Under the pieces are notes generated by a model. That model was not told where the DNA came from. It saw only the letters and a list, made by a program, of their open reading frames with translations, and did not search any database. This document shows, piece by piece, positions 30,315 through 43,202 of a DNA stretch of 64,000 nt. The stretch comes from Liolophura sinensis. Lineage: Eukaryota; Mollusca; Polyplacophora; Chitonida; Chitonidae. The DNA lies in NCBI RefSeq assembly GCF_032854445.1, contig NC_088304.1:32232810-32296809 (forward strand). The letters are read 5' to 3'. A program made the position numbers and the translations under genes. Position 1 is the first letter of the stretch. Every line of letters starts with the position of its first letter.

Positions 30315-33300
30315 CTGTTAACCAAATACAATAGTCAAGAATTAAAAATACAGCAAAACTGTAGTGAAAAAGACGCAATCAAGATCATGGACTTTACTGA
30401 TGCACCTCTTGCACGAAATACCTTTTGTAAAACAGGCAGGTTTTACACAGCCATTTCTGACTAAATTTGAAGCACAATCTGAAAACTTCTTTGGGGGTTT
30501 TAGAAACTGAAATTTTGTCCGCATCAATTCAAGTCATTCAGGACAAAATGTCTCAAAACTCCAACATCCAGTTCCAAAAACTAAGCATCATACAAAAGTT
30601 TTTAAAATCAGGAATGGTTTTATGGCATCGGCTCCTGTTTTTATCGAGAATTCTGGATGTACATTAAAACATACCTTTCCAGAATTTTCATTTTTTAACA
30701 TTATGAAACTGTATCAAAACAAAATCCCCCAATCACAATCACAAATTCACAACAGCTTTGATTTTTTTGTCACAAATCAAATGTCACACCTGCCACACCA
30801 GCATGTATGTACCTTTAATTCTTCTTCATATTCCTTGGCGAGATCTGGGTCCATATGTACTTCAGGAGGCAACATGGCTGGGCTAGCAACAAACTCCAGG
30901 TTGGGGTCTCCGATCAACTTACGGGCCAACCACAGAAACGGCTTCTCGAAGTTGTAGTTACTTTTAGCACTGATATCGTAGTACTGCAATACAGATTGAT
31001 GGTCTCAGAGCAAAAGCTGATAACGTCAACTTTTATATCCTCTAATAATAACATGTCACTATTACAGACCATAAAGCACCACCGGGAATACATAAGGTAT
31101 GCTAATAAAATAAAAGTCTGGCAAAATCAATGGCCAAGTAAGCCTCAGAGAGGACATTCTGCTAGTAAGTGATAAATGGGAGACTGATTAGATACAACTT
31201 TCTGAAAACTATACGAGTGAGTCTCTGGCATAAAGCCTACATAAAGCCTACATAAGTTTAATCCCTTGAAAAAGTACCCTGTCTCTTACCTGCAAATTTT
31301 TCTTTCGGTGGAAGGTGATGGCTTTGGCTTTGACTTTCCTATCCTTGATGTCCACTTTGTTTCCACATAAAACAATGGGTATGCTTTCACAGACTCTTAC
31401 CAAATCTCGATGCCAGCTGGGAACACTTTTGTACGTTACTCTTGAGGTTACATCAAACATGATGATGGCACACTGACCTGCAAAAACAACAAAATAGAAC
31501 ATGCAAGTCCTCACTTTTTTGCAGTTCAATTTAAACAAGCAAACTGAGAAGGAAAGCATTTCAGCCTCAGATTAGAGGGACACGTGTTTCGTCAGACATC
31601 AGCATCCGTGCAATCATCCCTGGCAAATCATGCAATATTCATAAAAAGCCCACTATCAGAAATTATGTCTGGCTTGGGTCACGTAATACATCCAGCATAT
31701 CATCACCGTAACTCCAATTCCTAGAGAAGACCAGCCCCCAATCCCACATGTATATTTTGTGCTGCTTCACTGCAATGACATGTCGAAGTGCCCAGAGAAC
31801 AGCCAAAACTGCCTATTTTAATGAGGACTGAATGCTCCCATTTAGAGTAACCACTGCCTACATATACTGATCCACTGATAGAAGAGGCAGCATTACCACT
31901 TAGGACATAGTCTGTTAAAGATCAAGAACTTACCCTGAATGTAATATCCATCTCTCAAGCCCCCAAATTTCTCCTGTCCAGCCGTATCCCACACGTTATA
32001 CCTGATAGGGCCTCTGTTAGTGTAGAAGAGCAGGGGATGTACCTCCACTCCCAGTGTGGCTGAACAACAGAAAATGTTAACATTAACAACATAAGAGATA
32101 ATTCCAATAAACAAATCTCATTCATTGATCTAAACATTTCCTACCAACTTTTCTATGTAGTGAAGATGTAGCAAGATATTTTGGCACAAAGAGCCATACT
32201 CAAATTACGTTCTCGGAAGTTCCCCAAGTCACATACTGTCAAGGATTTAGCCAGCCATACGTCTCCCCGTCCGTGCAACAGGCAAACCAGGCGTGCGATA
32301 ATGAGACGGGCAGAGCGGATTTGAGACGGGAGCCAAATTATTTTCCAGCTAAATAGGTATATGTTGAGATGGTCTACAAATCAGTAAAACATGAGATGTC
32401 CACACCTTGTTATTCTGTCTTTATTCCCTGTCAGGCGAAATTTTAAAATCAATTAGCTGAACACTACCACAGTTTAAGAAAGCCTACCGAGCCGAAATGT
32501 TTTAAAATCCACCCTTCGATCAACGTGACCTAGTTATCCAACCAGAGCTGGTATTAGCCGGACAAGGAGTTGTCTCCCTTCGCTAAAGTACAAAGTGCGG
32601 CGAAATTGTCTTAAATCTCATTCCCTGGATAAAAGATTATTTCCGTAAACTTTTGGCATATTAAAATATATTTTAAATCTACCAAAAGATTTAATACTTT
32701 TGGAATTTCTCATCATTAGTACATTCAAGACCCGATCCACGCATGCAGTACGTATAGGAAACATCGAACCACTTGGAGTCGGCCTAATTATATAAGCGCT
32801 GAAATTGGAAGATGTCAAAACGTGGCTCTGAAAAATCTAGCAAGATAATGTCTTTCTTCAACAAAGCTTCAACTCCTGCTAGTGTACACTCAGACAACGA
32901 AGAGGATTCTGATCTGGAGCTTGATGTTGAACTCCAGGCACACGCTGGTGCTGACATTGACAGCGATGACTTCATCGGACGTGTTGGAAGTGGACCGCCG
33001 AGTCAATGTAGGTAACGGCCCAAAGTGACGAAAAAAAAAAGGTGTACCGAAACAAAAACGTTTTCTGCAGGTTGAACGAAAACATTTGCGTGGCTAAGTT
33101 ACTGTCAGGCTTACAACATACTGAAATTGAAAGTATGCAGTCAGAGTGGACGAGTGGTTTGAGGGCACGAGAAATTTCAGGTCTGGTTTACTTTCAGTTT
33201 TGTTGATGTCGGGCCCCCTGTATAAATTCCACGTAAGTATGATTGGCAGTGGCCAGTGCAACCAAAAATCACGTCCAACTTAAAGTCACCGTATTTGTTT

Positions 33301-35100
33301 AGTGTAATTCCTTTTTATTTAAACCATCAATCTATCAGGCTCCATGATCATGCTAAAAAGTACATGTACTAAGCCACTGATGCAGAGGCCAAGAAGGCTT
33401 TAATGACATTCGCCTGTTGTGCAAAGACAACTTTCATACTACATATATCTGTAATAAAAGAACCCTAGTCACATGAACATGTAAAATCTTCAGAGGAAAT
33501 AACAAAAATGATGACAACATGAAGAACAGTGGTTTGACTAAATTTTGTCCACTAAAGACCTCTGAACGCCTCTAGATTGCATCTCCGGCCCCTCTACCCC
33601 ATCCTATTGGTCCTGGGTCACTCAAGTGAGACACCCTCACCTAACACCCTGGCTAAACCCCTGCATACTGTGGAATACAAATGTTGCTAGTGTGATAAAA
33701 TCTTTTCAGCATCGTCAGCCATGGATATATTTATATTACCTTTACATAGATTTATGGTTCATTAGTACTTACCAATGTATTTCTTTTCGAATTCTCCAGT
33801 CATGTGACGTTTTACAAATGTTGTTTTGCCAACACCCCCATCTCCTACCAGCACCATCTGCAATTAATGAAAACAGATGAACGTAACCAAACACAAAGAA
33901 CCAGTGAACAGATCTACATTCATACACCATTATTTCAGGCATGTGTTATTAACCAACCTAGAGAGTGTTTCTAGAGTCAAGATATGTGAAAGTGTGATAG
34001 CTGCCTCAAATCCAGTGGCCTGAGGTGTGCCAAACATTGAACTTTCATAATACTAACATCACAACATGAATTTCAGATCCATGTTGTATCACAGTCATTG
34101 CTAATATGTCAACCTATCAATCTGGTACCCAGTATGAGTATAGAAGCTATCTGCACTTGACCCTGGCTAGTACATGCACATTGTAAATTACTTTGCACTC
34201 AAAATTTTTGACAGGTACTAGATCACGAAATTTATGAAATTTTATATATAGGGCTTCACTGATCACAAACATAGTATGCTAAAAATATACATAATTTTAC
34301 CCATTCAGCAACCTGAGGAAGTTTCGTGACCTGTGTGGAACCACTGATCAGCTGCAGCATAATGGTTGTGGAAGTATTCTATCACTTTACTATGCTCATG
34401 TTCTAGGCTAAAAACAGCACTCCATGTACCTAACAGTATTATTGCTACAGAAGCTGTAGGTTATACAAGCACCAGTAAATGTTAATTTGGTGACAATCTT
34501 ATGTTCAGGTTGGTTCATTAAAATGTTTGCATAACTCACTCTATTTAAGAAGTTCTTCCTTACACACAGTAAGGTCTCCCGAACAAGTTAAGTAACAATG
34601 AATTTATTGAAATTTGGGACTTCAATGAAGAGAAAAGTTAATAGGTAAATTCTTTGGAAACTAAGTCAAGGTAAAAGTCAAGACTTGTTGCATTATTTCT
34701 CCACAAAGATTGGAACTTAAATCCTATTTTTCAATTATCAATTTATGTTATGCAAGTCTACAATATCTCTAATTATCAAAATAGAACTGTCCACGGTAAA
34801 CCACGATTTAAGCTCAATAAACCAGTTTGAAAGCTAAAATGATATCTGACTAAAGTCCAAGACAGCTTTGAAATCCTACATATAGATCATTTTATCAAAA
34901 ATTCTACGCAAGAAACCTAAACGACAAATTCAACACCTGCCTGAAAAACTTGAAAATTTTAATTGGCGTGGTCATCAAATTTCTAGATTAGCAACAGTTA
35001 CAGTGCAAGGCCGGGTTTACTTCTGGAAATTCTATATAAATATGCTTACCTTAAATGTTGGTGCTTGTTCCTTGTCTGTTTGGGATGTAACGTTTGACAT
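30264..35100 (-). CDS. RAN: GTP-binding nuclear protein Ran, six coding exons
   Basis: Coding exons 35050-35100, 33773-33857, 31934-32059, 31290-31477, 30813-30983 and 30264-30314 join in phase to 672 nt: 223 residues (human 216). Ran is the small GTPase whose RanGTP/RanGDP gradient drives importin- and exportin-based nuclear transport and spindle assembly. Seen here: P-loop GDGGVGKT at 22-29, switch [10 protein letters not shown] with Thr47 (human Thr42), switch [21 protein letters not shown] with Gln74 (human Gln69), NKVD at 127-130, [19 protein letters not shown] from 154, and the acidic C-terminus DEDADDDL diagnostic of Ran. As usual for Ran there is no prenylation Cys. The N-terminus ([17 protein letters not shown]) is about five residues longer than in human and less conserved. 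BUD23 is convergent on the left. Confidence 0.97.
30813..30983 (-). CDS. RAN: RAN coding exon (residues 151-207)
   Basis: Encodes [20 protein letters not shown] and onward to EYEEELK; phase 0 at both ends. Contains the SAK guanine-specificity motif. Donor GTACAT. Confidence 0.97.
31290..31477 (-). CDS. RAN: RAN coding exon (residues 88-150)
   Basis: Encodes [20 protein letters not shown] to FHRKKNLQ, including the NKVD motif. Acceptor TTTTTGCAG, donor GTAAGAGA. Confidence 0.97.
31934..32059 (-). CDS. RAN: RAN coding exon (switch I and II)
   Basis: Encodes [20 protein letters not shown] to GYYIQ, with Thr47 and the DTAGQEK motif. Acceptor TTGTTCAG, donor GTAAGTTC. Confidence 0.97.
32812..33015 (+). 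pseudogene. Possible N-terminal remnant of a hAT/ZMYM1-type transposase
   Basis: A 67-residue frame antisense in RAN intron 3: [20 protein letters not shown], then an acidic stretch ([13 protein letters not shown]) and [15 protein letters not shown] basic start, an SFF motif, acidic spacer and G-P-x-Q box are typical of the region ahead of the TTF-type zinc finger in such transposases, but no zinc finger or catalytic region follows. TATATAA lies just upstream at about 32,790. It could also be a chance frame. No terminal inverted repeats were found. Confidence 0.35.
33773..33857 (-). CDS. RAN: RAN coding exon (P-loop)
   Basis: Encodes [18 protein letters not shown] and then [10 protein letters not shown]. 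The Met replaces the Leu of human KLVLVGDGG. Acceptor ATTGCAG, donor GTAAGTAC. Confidence 0.96.
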
Positions 35101-35119
35101 TTTGATTGATTCAACAATA
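35050..35119 (-). CDS. RAN: RAN first coding exon with 19 nt of 5' UTR
   Basis: Acceptor CTCCACAG on the minus strand, 19 nt of leader, then ATG at 35,098-35,100 and [17 protein letters not shown]. Donor GTAAGCATA. An upstream non-coding exon is therefore expected. Confidence 0.9.
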
Positions 35120-36181
35120 CTGTGGAGAGAGTAAGACGACATACCATTTATTATCAACAAGCATCCTGATAGTATTGCAAAAATAATACATGTAATCTAC
35201 AGGGCTACCAACAGAATAAAAGATATGTACAAATCCACAACAGAACAAAATCATCATTTTACTGAAAACTGACAAAACAACCAGACACTCAAACATGGCC
35301 TTTAATGCCTTCTGGTATAAAGCTATGTATAAAGTTTCAATTCAATACAACCCTTTCAAAAAACAAAAGGAAAAAGTCTGACCATTCTGAGAAAAGTTTG
35401 GACAACTAATGTGAGTTAAACTGACACAAACTGGCCAGGTCATAAGCTCGGCATACACGAGAGCATAATACCAAACTCAACTGCTGCTGTTGGTCTAAGT
35501 GGTCGTGTATGTCAAATAACGACGAGACTCAAGTGGAATTGTCACAATGTCATTACATGTATCCCGGTTCAATCCAAAGCAAATTTTGTACTACCCGTAT
35601 TTTTTTTTTTTTTAATCTCTCCACTGAATTTTATCTGTATAATACCAGCCTTCATTGTTTGTACACAAGTAAATTTAATGTATAAATCAGAACTGAATTG
35701 GTGCTATTTGATACAACAATCTTTATATTTTATTACATTAGAATCTCTCGTTTCTATGTAACACAAACTGGGCCCTCAACAATTAAACACTTGAAGACGG
35801 ACTTTGTTGAGTTGGAAGTAAACATTCGTGAGCAATATTATGATAATTTCTTGCAAAACAGTGATAGAATAAATGAATGAATGATTATGGCTTACATCCG
35901 AAGTATTTCAGCCATATCGTGGCAAGAACATATTTAAGACAGTGATAGAATGGTTTAGTAGGCATAACTGCAAAATATCTAAATCCTCCTCTTTGTGCCC
36001 AGATTTAGTTCCTACCGTTTCTTCCCTTGTTGGAACATGTAGTGTGGCCTGTGTATGGCCCATGAACTCAAAAGTTTATGCAATAAACACCAAAGAATCA
36101 CTATACACACACGGACTTCCAAAGCTGTTGAACTATGGAACCCTTCCCTTAGGAAGTAAACTGTCAAAATGTAGTGTAAAG

Positions 36182-36452
36182 ATTTATTTATTTATTTCAT
36201 TGGTGTTTTACGCCGTACTCAAGAATATTTCACTTATACGACGGCTGCCAGCATTATGGTGGGTGGAAACCGGGCACAGCCCAGGGGAAACCCACGACCA
36301 TCCGCAGGTTGCTGAAAGACCTTCCCACGTACGACCGGAGAGGAAGCCAGCTTGAGCTGGACTTGAAACTCACAGCGACCACATTGGTTAACAGACTCCT
36401 GGGTCATTACGCTGCGCTAGTGCGCTAACCAACTGAGCCACGGAGGCCCCTA
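36182..36452 (-). mobile_element. SINE family A, full length, in RAN intron 1
   Basis: Complete copy in reverse: TTTATTTATTTCATTGGTGT at the tail, AAACCGGGCACAGCCCAGGG in the body, and the tRNA-like head ending AACTGAGCCACGGAGGCCCC. It is the cleanest copy in the window, so probably young. The likely direct repeat is CTAGTGTAAAGA on the right against TGTAGTGTAAAGA on the left (about 36,170). Confidence 0.92.
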
Positions 36453-37462
36453 GTGTAAAGAGACACCTATTTCCTGATTTGTGCAGAAAACAAAGGGGCA
36501 TAATCGAAATAAAAAAATCAATTGAGGAACCATGCATAATTCACCAAAAATACAATAATCTCCCTTACACTTATAGCTGTAAAATAAAGACCAACAGGGG
36601 TAAGAATATATGATCCCTAGAATAGCTTGCCATCTTTGATTCTGGCATACTCTCATCAATTTTTCTAAACAAAGAGGCAGAGAAGACAAAATGGGGTAAG
36701 ACAGTTCTTATAATGTCAAATTTCATTCTATTTTCACATATCCTTATTGCTGCAAAAAATGTACATAAAAATGTTTCACATGAAATTCCGTATCTTTATG
36801 CATAGGTAAAGGCTCTCAACTTTCCATCTGAGACTTAAGATTTAAGTATCATAAGCATTCATTCTGACATTCAACGATGTGTAGTAAGGATCTTTAATGC
36901 CTACCACTGGTTGTAATAACCAAAGGAACTTTTCCAGCCTTTGCTGTGTCTACTTCGGTGCAAAAAAACAATATGTAAGCTTTATATGTTTTTAGTACGC
37001 ACAACAATGAGAAAATCAGAAAATACAGTTTTCAGTATAATTTGCATTGAGCTTTTCTGAAAAAAAACTCTTCAGTTGTTCAAAAGTGTATTAAATTTAT
37101 GCCAGACTTATATTTGTGCCAGCTGTGGTCTAGACTAAAGTTGAAAGACTAAGTTTTATACAGTTTTGAACAACTGGGCCTATTTGTTTTAAGAGCGGCC
37201 TTCGTTGACGTCCTCTGTGTTTTGAAATGACGCTCAGAACTGTTTCTACAGGATATTTACAACACCTACTGAACCGAAATTAAGATCGCAATTTGTACCA
37301 ACAACAACAACACAGGAGCTACGGCACAACTAACAACCTTTGTATAAGTACCGATCAGATCAAGTGATTGCATCTTCGGAGGAAAAAAAACCGGAGATCG
37401 AACATGACAAAATTTTAAAATATAAATTCTGGCCGATCTCATGTGACGTGAACTTCATTCAT

Positions 37463-37470
37463 TGACGTCA
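37463..37470. promoter_or_regulatory. CRE consensus TGACGTCA
   Basis: Perfect palindromic cAMP-response element in RAN intron 1, about 430 bp from the presumed first exon. GTTGACGTCC occurs near 37,204. Function is inferred from the motif only. Confidence 0.35.
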
Positions 37471-37901
37471 TTTCATTCACTTGACTCAGATGGAAAATTC
37501 CACTGAGGGGTTATCCCACAACGCCGGTATGAAACGGCAATCAACACCAAGGCAGCACACCAAAACTGGACGAATAATATTTAACTGAATAACCATTTTT
37601 CGTAAACATTTATCATTCATATCAGCTGAGCTGTTTTAATGATTTCATTATTGTTAGTGTACATTCTTTAAAACGGATGTACGTGTATGTATGTGTACGC
37701 ATTGCCCGGGAAGTCATGGTGTACTCTTTGTTGACTACGATATCCACACACGCACACACTACATCGATTTACATAAATGAGACTCATCAAAATAATGAAA
37801 TCCACAAAGATTAAATAAACCGTAATCTTAAAATAACGTGATATCAAGACATAAATTAGTGATTGTAACGATAGATGGTGGATTACATGAACGATACTCA
37901 C

Positions 37902-38030
37902 CACGGATGTTGACTACTCTGTCGAATGGCGCAGTACAACGCGAGACTGCAATTTTCCCGGGAACCGGTTCAAACCAGAATTGGCGGGATTTGTTCTCAG
38001 TCGCAGAAGCGACGTCATCGTTACAAATTT
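37902..38030 (-). promoter_or_regulatory. RAN: Probable RAN 5' UTR exon 1 and core promoter
   Basis: On the minus strand ACATCCGTG/GTGAGTATCG gives a strong donor, placing the end of a non-coding exon at 37,902 and leaving an intron of about 2.8 kb to the acceptor at 35,120. Just upstream are an E2F-like TTGGCGGGA (about 37,981) and GACGTCA (about 38,011), plausible for a growth-related promoter. The right-hand limit is arbitrary because the transcription start is unknown. Confidence 0.55.
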
Positions 38031-38223
38031 AGAACCTGTAGCACTGTGCGGAGAGGCAGACAAGATATTTATTCGTACATGACAATTCAAAACGTAAAAA
38101 AAGATCTCGCCACAAAACATAATGAACCCAAAAGTGTACATCAGTAAATTAAATACGCACAACTATCTCGAACTAGTCAAATTTTTCCCAGTGTAGTCTC
38201 GCGTACCAGACTGTTTGTCGGAG

Positions 38224-39592
38224 GTAAGCCAACTTCTCAAGGGCCGCAACGATGCAGTGTTAAAATGTCATAGGCTAATGAAGCTGGAATAAATGACGCA
38301 TGGTGTAGCATTCACCTCAGCTTGTTCACATATTAACAAAACCTGAAGGTGATTCAACCTGGAAAACGAGTTAATAATTATAATTTGGATCCTGCTATTG
38401 AAATTGAAAAGCGTTAAGGACTCGCTCTATCGTGGATTAATGAATGTCTGCGGGCCGATAGGCCTATATCTATATATATTATAATAGAAATAATTTTACA
38501 GGCCTATTTGGCTTTTTTATTAATGATTTATAATGTTGGACATCGCTTCTGCCATATCCCACCCTAAGAGAATCACTGTCCAGTTTCGCTTGGGTTACCG
38601 AAGAGCAATCATTAGAATCATTTTAACATCACTTATAGCACCTGAGCTATCCTTGGAGAGGACATTTCATGTGACTAGCGAATGGGTATTTTTGGCCAAC
38701 ATAGCCTCTTTAAGGGCAAAATTGCCATTTATGAGCACAAAATTTTTATGGATGCGAAACCACATATTTTGTAAGCAAAGTTAAGACAACTTCTTTAAAT
38801 TTTGTATGGTGTCGATTTGGATCATGGACAGGATAGGCCTGCATTTTTTTTTTAAACTGCCCATTCTGCAGAGTATTCTCCCTTGGTCTGTGTAGGACCT
38901 AACATGTAGGAACTTGTAAGCCAATGCGTTAATTAAGTTAACTGTTGCGGAGGCATACGCCTAGATATCTAGGAGTTAAAAATACATGTTGTCATCATGG
39001 TATGGCAATAAAATCAACATTTACAGGATATACCACAGCCCGGGCAATAACATTTGTCGTATATACATGTATGTCGGTATTAGACTGGTGTTACTCAACT
39101 ATATTTCACCTATACGACAGCGTAACATGTAATTCGGGCGGGAAATGCATGTCGTTTATTGTATGCCCTATAATTTGCTATACCATCAGAAAGCTTAATT
39201 ATTAATTAACACGATGGCGGAAGTTTTGGTGAAATGAGTTAATTTTCACGGAAGCAGGAAACCGATAAAGGCGGGTGATGTCGGTGAAGTGGCAGTCCCG
39301 ACCTTCCTAGGATTTTCCAAACCGATATAAACTTACATATGTAGAAAATAACATTTTTCTGTGTTTGTGGCACGAAAACAGAATTTTTTAACATGACAAA
39401 AGCCATGATTTGTCCTTACCCAACAAGGATAATCTATGAACAGTCTACGCACCCTTTTTCTACACACTCACATATGCAAGATTATATATGATAATCACAT
39501 TACACTGGAACGATTTTTGCAATTGTTTATTTTCTCTCTGCTTTTTGCCAAATTGTTTCATTTTTCCATTGTTGTTTCTTATCACCTTACAG
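38224..39592. other. Region right of RAN, no firm gene
   Basis: Holds a donor-like CGGAG/GTAAGCC at 38,224 that could end a plus-strand non-coding exon divergent from RAN, a fragment of SINE A at about 39,080-39,140, and ATGGCGGAAGTTTTG at 39,214-39,228 followed by GTGAAA, which could be a tiny first coding exon. Confidence 0.35.
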
Positions 39593-39657
39593 GACATTCC
39601 AGATGAAGATGAGAAAAGACGTTCCATGACAGTGAAATATGCTCCTCCCCAAATAAG
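39593..39657 (+). CDS. Candidate orphan coding exon, gene not recognised
   Basis: Acceptor ATCACCTTACAG and donor GTTAGT bound 65 nt that are open in only one frame, encoding DIPDEDEKRRSMTVKYAPPQ, then Ile-Arg. The composition (acidic start, basic middle, Pro-Pro) looks coding and the splice sites are good. A phase-compatible terminal exon with a polyadenylation signal is at 54,450. I do not recognise the protein. Neighbouring RAN is divergent, so a shared promoter near 38,030-38,223 is possible. Confidence 0.4.
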
Positions 39658-41150
39658 GTTAGTCTAGACAAATGGAAAATTGATCTGTGTATTTGTTGTA
39701 TGTGTTTGCATAATGTGCAACGAACCATCATACTTGTGGTTCTTTTGGAATATTATATATTCGATCTGGAATAGTTCATAAAATTTATAACTTTAAACTT
39801 TCAATTATAGATCAAATAAAAGTCTGATATTTTCTGAAAGACAGTAATTTCAACTATTCTTGGTGAATATGGGGAAAAAAAACAGTTTGCCATTCTGGTG
39901 TAGCCACTTTGAATTTATTAGCTTCAATTGCTAAAGAATGCTGCACTTTTTTGTACTTACCTGACATGTTAAGCTTTAGTGCCCTCTCTCTAGTCCTCTA
40001 CAGGTATGTTGATTAAGTCATCAAAGATTTAAGTATATTAAGAACTGTCGATGGGATGGCTGTGATTGCACGTGCAAAGGTGTTTGGAAATACTCTTATA
40101 CTGATTTAGCCTGAGTAGAAATTGAATAAATATGTTCAGATTTCTGTCATTTGTAATTATGCTGCTTTATCGTTTTTGAAATTCTGTTGCTTTTTTAGAT
40201 CTATTTCATACAGACATGAAAATATTTGAACTACTGATACTGATTTTACTATTTAGAATCATTGACTAAATTTTTTCTTTTCATTGGATATGAACAGAAA
40301 AACAAAAAAGAAAACACTCTGCAAAGTGTTTGAATCCGTGACTGGCTGGAAAAAAGAAAAATTTACTCAAATTCATTGTTATATACAAATTTCCCACCTG
40401 TTGGATGCTTATACTCACAGCTGGCTTACTGAGTTATAGGTAGTAAATGGTTCGTTTTGATTTTGTTCCTAGAATCTGACATTTGTCACAACAGTGAGAA
40501 AGTTAGCCGCTTTCTTCACAAAGGCGAGTGGTTTACTCCAGGCACTTCAGATTTCGATACCTATGAAAATGACCACGAGCGTGTAAGTGAAAAGGGCTTC
40601 AGTTTGGTGTTCCAACAACAGTCAGGTACATAAATAGTCTGGCTGTTATTCGGTGAAGAGTGTTGAACGGCTTGTCCTACTTTGTATCAACCTTTGTTTT
40701 AGCAACATTTGTTTGGCATTGAAGAGCTGAATCTCATGAATGCGTATTTTGTCAACGGACTCTTGATTTGATTCATTAACATATCTGAGCATGTACATGA
40801 CATGAAGTATGTTATAAACATCATGTTTAGATTATACCAAAATAAAGACTTTCCATGTGTATTAAATGTGTTATACAATAAGCAGATGGAAGTGTTTAAG
40901 ATAAAAACACTTCAGGATGTTTAATTATACTAAATACTATGGTTAAATTTAAGCGTTATGTTAATCAACTAAAGATCTCCATAAGTTCACACGCAAAAAA
41001 GCTTTGGGTTTAAAGGAATAAACACCATGTCAGTAAAGTAAACGCAAAAAACTTTGGGTTTAAAGGAATAAACACCATGTCAATAAAGTAAACACATAAC
41101 TAAACATACCGAAAATTAAAATCTGTTATAGTTATGTGTTTAGTGATACG
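39658..41150. other. AT-rich non-coding stretch with a 50-bp duplication
   Basis: No exon recognised. At 40,992-41,095 a unit of about 50 bp (TTTGGGTTTAAAGGAATAAA, CACCATGTCA, AAAGTAAACG) is present twice with few differences. CGAGTGGTTTACTCCAGGCA at about 40,525 resembles 22,430 and is probably a dispersed repeat. Confidence 0.5.
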
Positions 41151-41159
41151 TTCATTCCC

Positions 41160-41330
41160 TAAGCGCTTGGTTTTACAGTGCAGTCCTGTTTCAGTGCTCT
41201 AACTTATCAGTGCTGAGCGCCAAGCGAGGCAGAAATAAGTGCCATTTTTAAAGTCTTTGCATGGTATGACAAGACCCGGGATCAACCCGGATCTCCCGAC
41301 TTCGTATATGAATGATACATATATATCATG
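41160..41330 (-). mobile_element. SINE B/C head fragment, minus strand
   Basis: GTGCTGAGCGCCAAGCGAGG and GACCCGGGATCAACCCGGAT match the tRNA-related head of the family B/C elements in reverse. The rest is missing. Confidence 0.5.
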
Positions 41331-42198
41331 ACGTATATATATATCCAAGCCATGATTCCATTTTCTGCAGTTGGTGCTTGCTCATAGGAGCTATAGAAAC
41401 AGGTGAACGGAATTGGGAGGAATTTAAGCCTTCTAAATAGTCCTTTAGCGCATAGAAGAGCGCATATTTATACAATAGTCTAAAGTACGCCTTCTCAACT
41501 TCGACACAAATACGAATTTTAAACTTGCAAAAAAGTGACAAACCTGGTCGCATTATAAACTTGGAAATTATAAACTATGAATTATAAACTCGCATTATAA
41601 ACTATGGAAATATTTTCCATAGGCATATGCATGCAAACGATAACCAAAAGGGAACTTTGACAACACATGCTTCATAATCGCAGCAAAAATATTTTTCTTG
41701 CTAACGGCGATCTTCATATGGTAAATTGGAAACATGTAGTGCCTTAATGCAACCACTAATTAGCATTTTTGATAGAGAATGCCTTTTTGGCGTGTTATGA
41801 CTGAACACCTTTTAATTGACCAAGGTTTACACTTGTGATTCAGGAATATACAGAATTGTGCTGGGGTTTTGCAATTTGCACTTTCCATTTTTCCCGTTCC
41901 CCAAAACTGCCAAAATGTTGGATTCATTTTTATTTTAAAAAGTTTTGAAAAATAACATTTCAGTTTTAAGACAGCACCTAGTCCCCTCCCACCCCCATAT
42001 GTAACCACCTCATCATTGAGAGAGAGTTGCATAATTGCATACGTTTCATCGAACAAGTCTTCGCCAATGTTATAACAAAAGAATTTTTAGAATTCGCTAG
42101 TGGAAACACCTCACGTTGTATTTGGGGTTGTATCTTTATTGAATTGTTTCGTGTTAAACCTCACTTTAAAAGCCTTATACTGGCTATATAAACTCTTG

Positions 42199-42504
42199 TT
42201 GCATTTAACTCTGTAAAGATCACGAGGAGTGACTGCACTTATAATAGTCATCTGACCACTTTTATACAGTATTAATGTTTTAATATACTCTTCAAACTCC
42301 ATTAAAGGTTGGTTAATAAGCACCTTAAACCAGCACTTGAAACAAATCTAGAGATAAAGAAAAGTTGACACTTTTAATGCAGTTGGAATATGAACACCAT
42401 TGAAGAGTGTTGAAACATTCAACACTTTATAAAACCCCTCAGATATACACAGGTAAACTCTTATGTGCAGTCACTCCTTGTGATCTTTACAGCGTTAAAT
42501 GTAA
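42199..42504. repeat. Inverted repeat with 44-bp arms
   Basis: 42,199-42,242 (GCATTTAACTCTGTAAAGAT, CACGAGGAGTGACTGCAC) is reverse complementary to 42,461-42,504 (GTGCAGTCACTCCTTGTGAT, CTTTACAGCGTTAAATG). About 220 bp lie between. Probably a MITE or inverted SINE-like fragments. Confidence 0.75.
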
Positions 42505-42821
42505 CAATTTTTCAAAGTGTTCATTTACCTTTTTGCTCGACCCACGGGCTTTTTCAACGCTCTAAGCGGCCTGGTAATCTTTAATTCGATTGCTTTACAA
42601 CTTAGTACTGTTTAGCGTGAAATTTTGACTTCCCATTAACAGATGTAGAGGTCCTATCACGTATAATAGGCTGTATACACCTATCCTCGGCCAGTTGCAA
42701 TACCAAGCCTATATACATCTAGTTACAGAATACACTTAAATAAAGACACAAAACAAAAACAATACGCCAAGATAAACAAACCATGTTTGGTTCTAACATT
42801 GCCAGATTTTTTTTTACCATA

Positions 42822-43156
42822 AAAGTGAGTGAATGAGTACTCGGGGTTGAACGTCGTACGTAACAATTTATCAGTCATATGACGACGAGGAGTCCTGAGA
42901 GAGCATGTAATGTGCCTCTTTGTTGCAGAACGAATTCCCAACGCTTTCTTATCTAGTGCTGCTTCACTGAGACGATTAACAGAAGGCAAGCTGATACGGG
43001 TCAACCAGTCGTTGCACTATCCCCTCAATGCTGAACGCCAAAGAAGGAAGCTATAACTTATATCTTTTAAGGTCTTAGGTGTGACCCGACCTAGGCTTGA
43101 ACCTGGATCTACCGCCCTCGAATTGGACGCTCTACGAACTGAGTCATCGGGACCGA
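42822..43156 (-). mobile_element. SINE family B, near full length, minus strand
   Basis: 3' end first: GTGAGTGAATGAGTACTCGG, GTTGAACGTCGTACGTAACA, body GATACGGGTCAACCAGTCGT, and the tRNA-like head ending AACTGAGTCATCGGGACCG. The duplicated site was not resolved. Confidence 0.9.
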
Positions 43157-43168
43157 TTATCATTAAAG

Positions 43169-43202
43169 ACTGAATGAATGAATGAATGAATGAATGAATG
43201 AT
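43169..43202. repeat. (TGAA)n simple repeat
   Basis: About seven TGAA units following the SINE head; a further AT tract lies at about 43,376-43,408 (TTTATTTATTTATT). Confidence 0.9.

Noticed and set aside
33120-33240. tRNA-Leu/Ser-like head (GTGGACGAGTGGTTTGAGGG) of another SINE
   Set aside because: Too short and without a recognisable body or second copy in the window.
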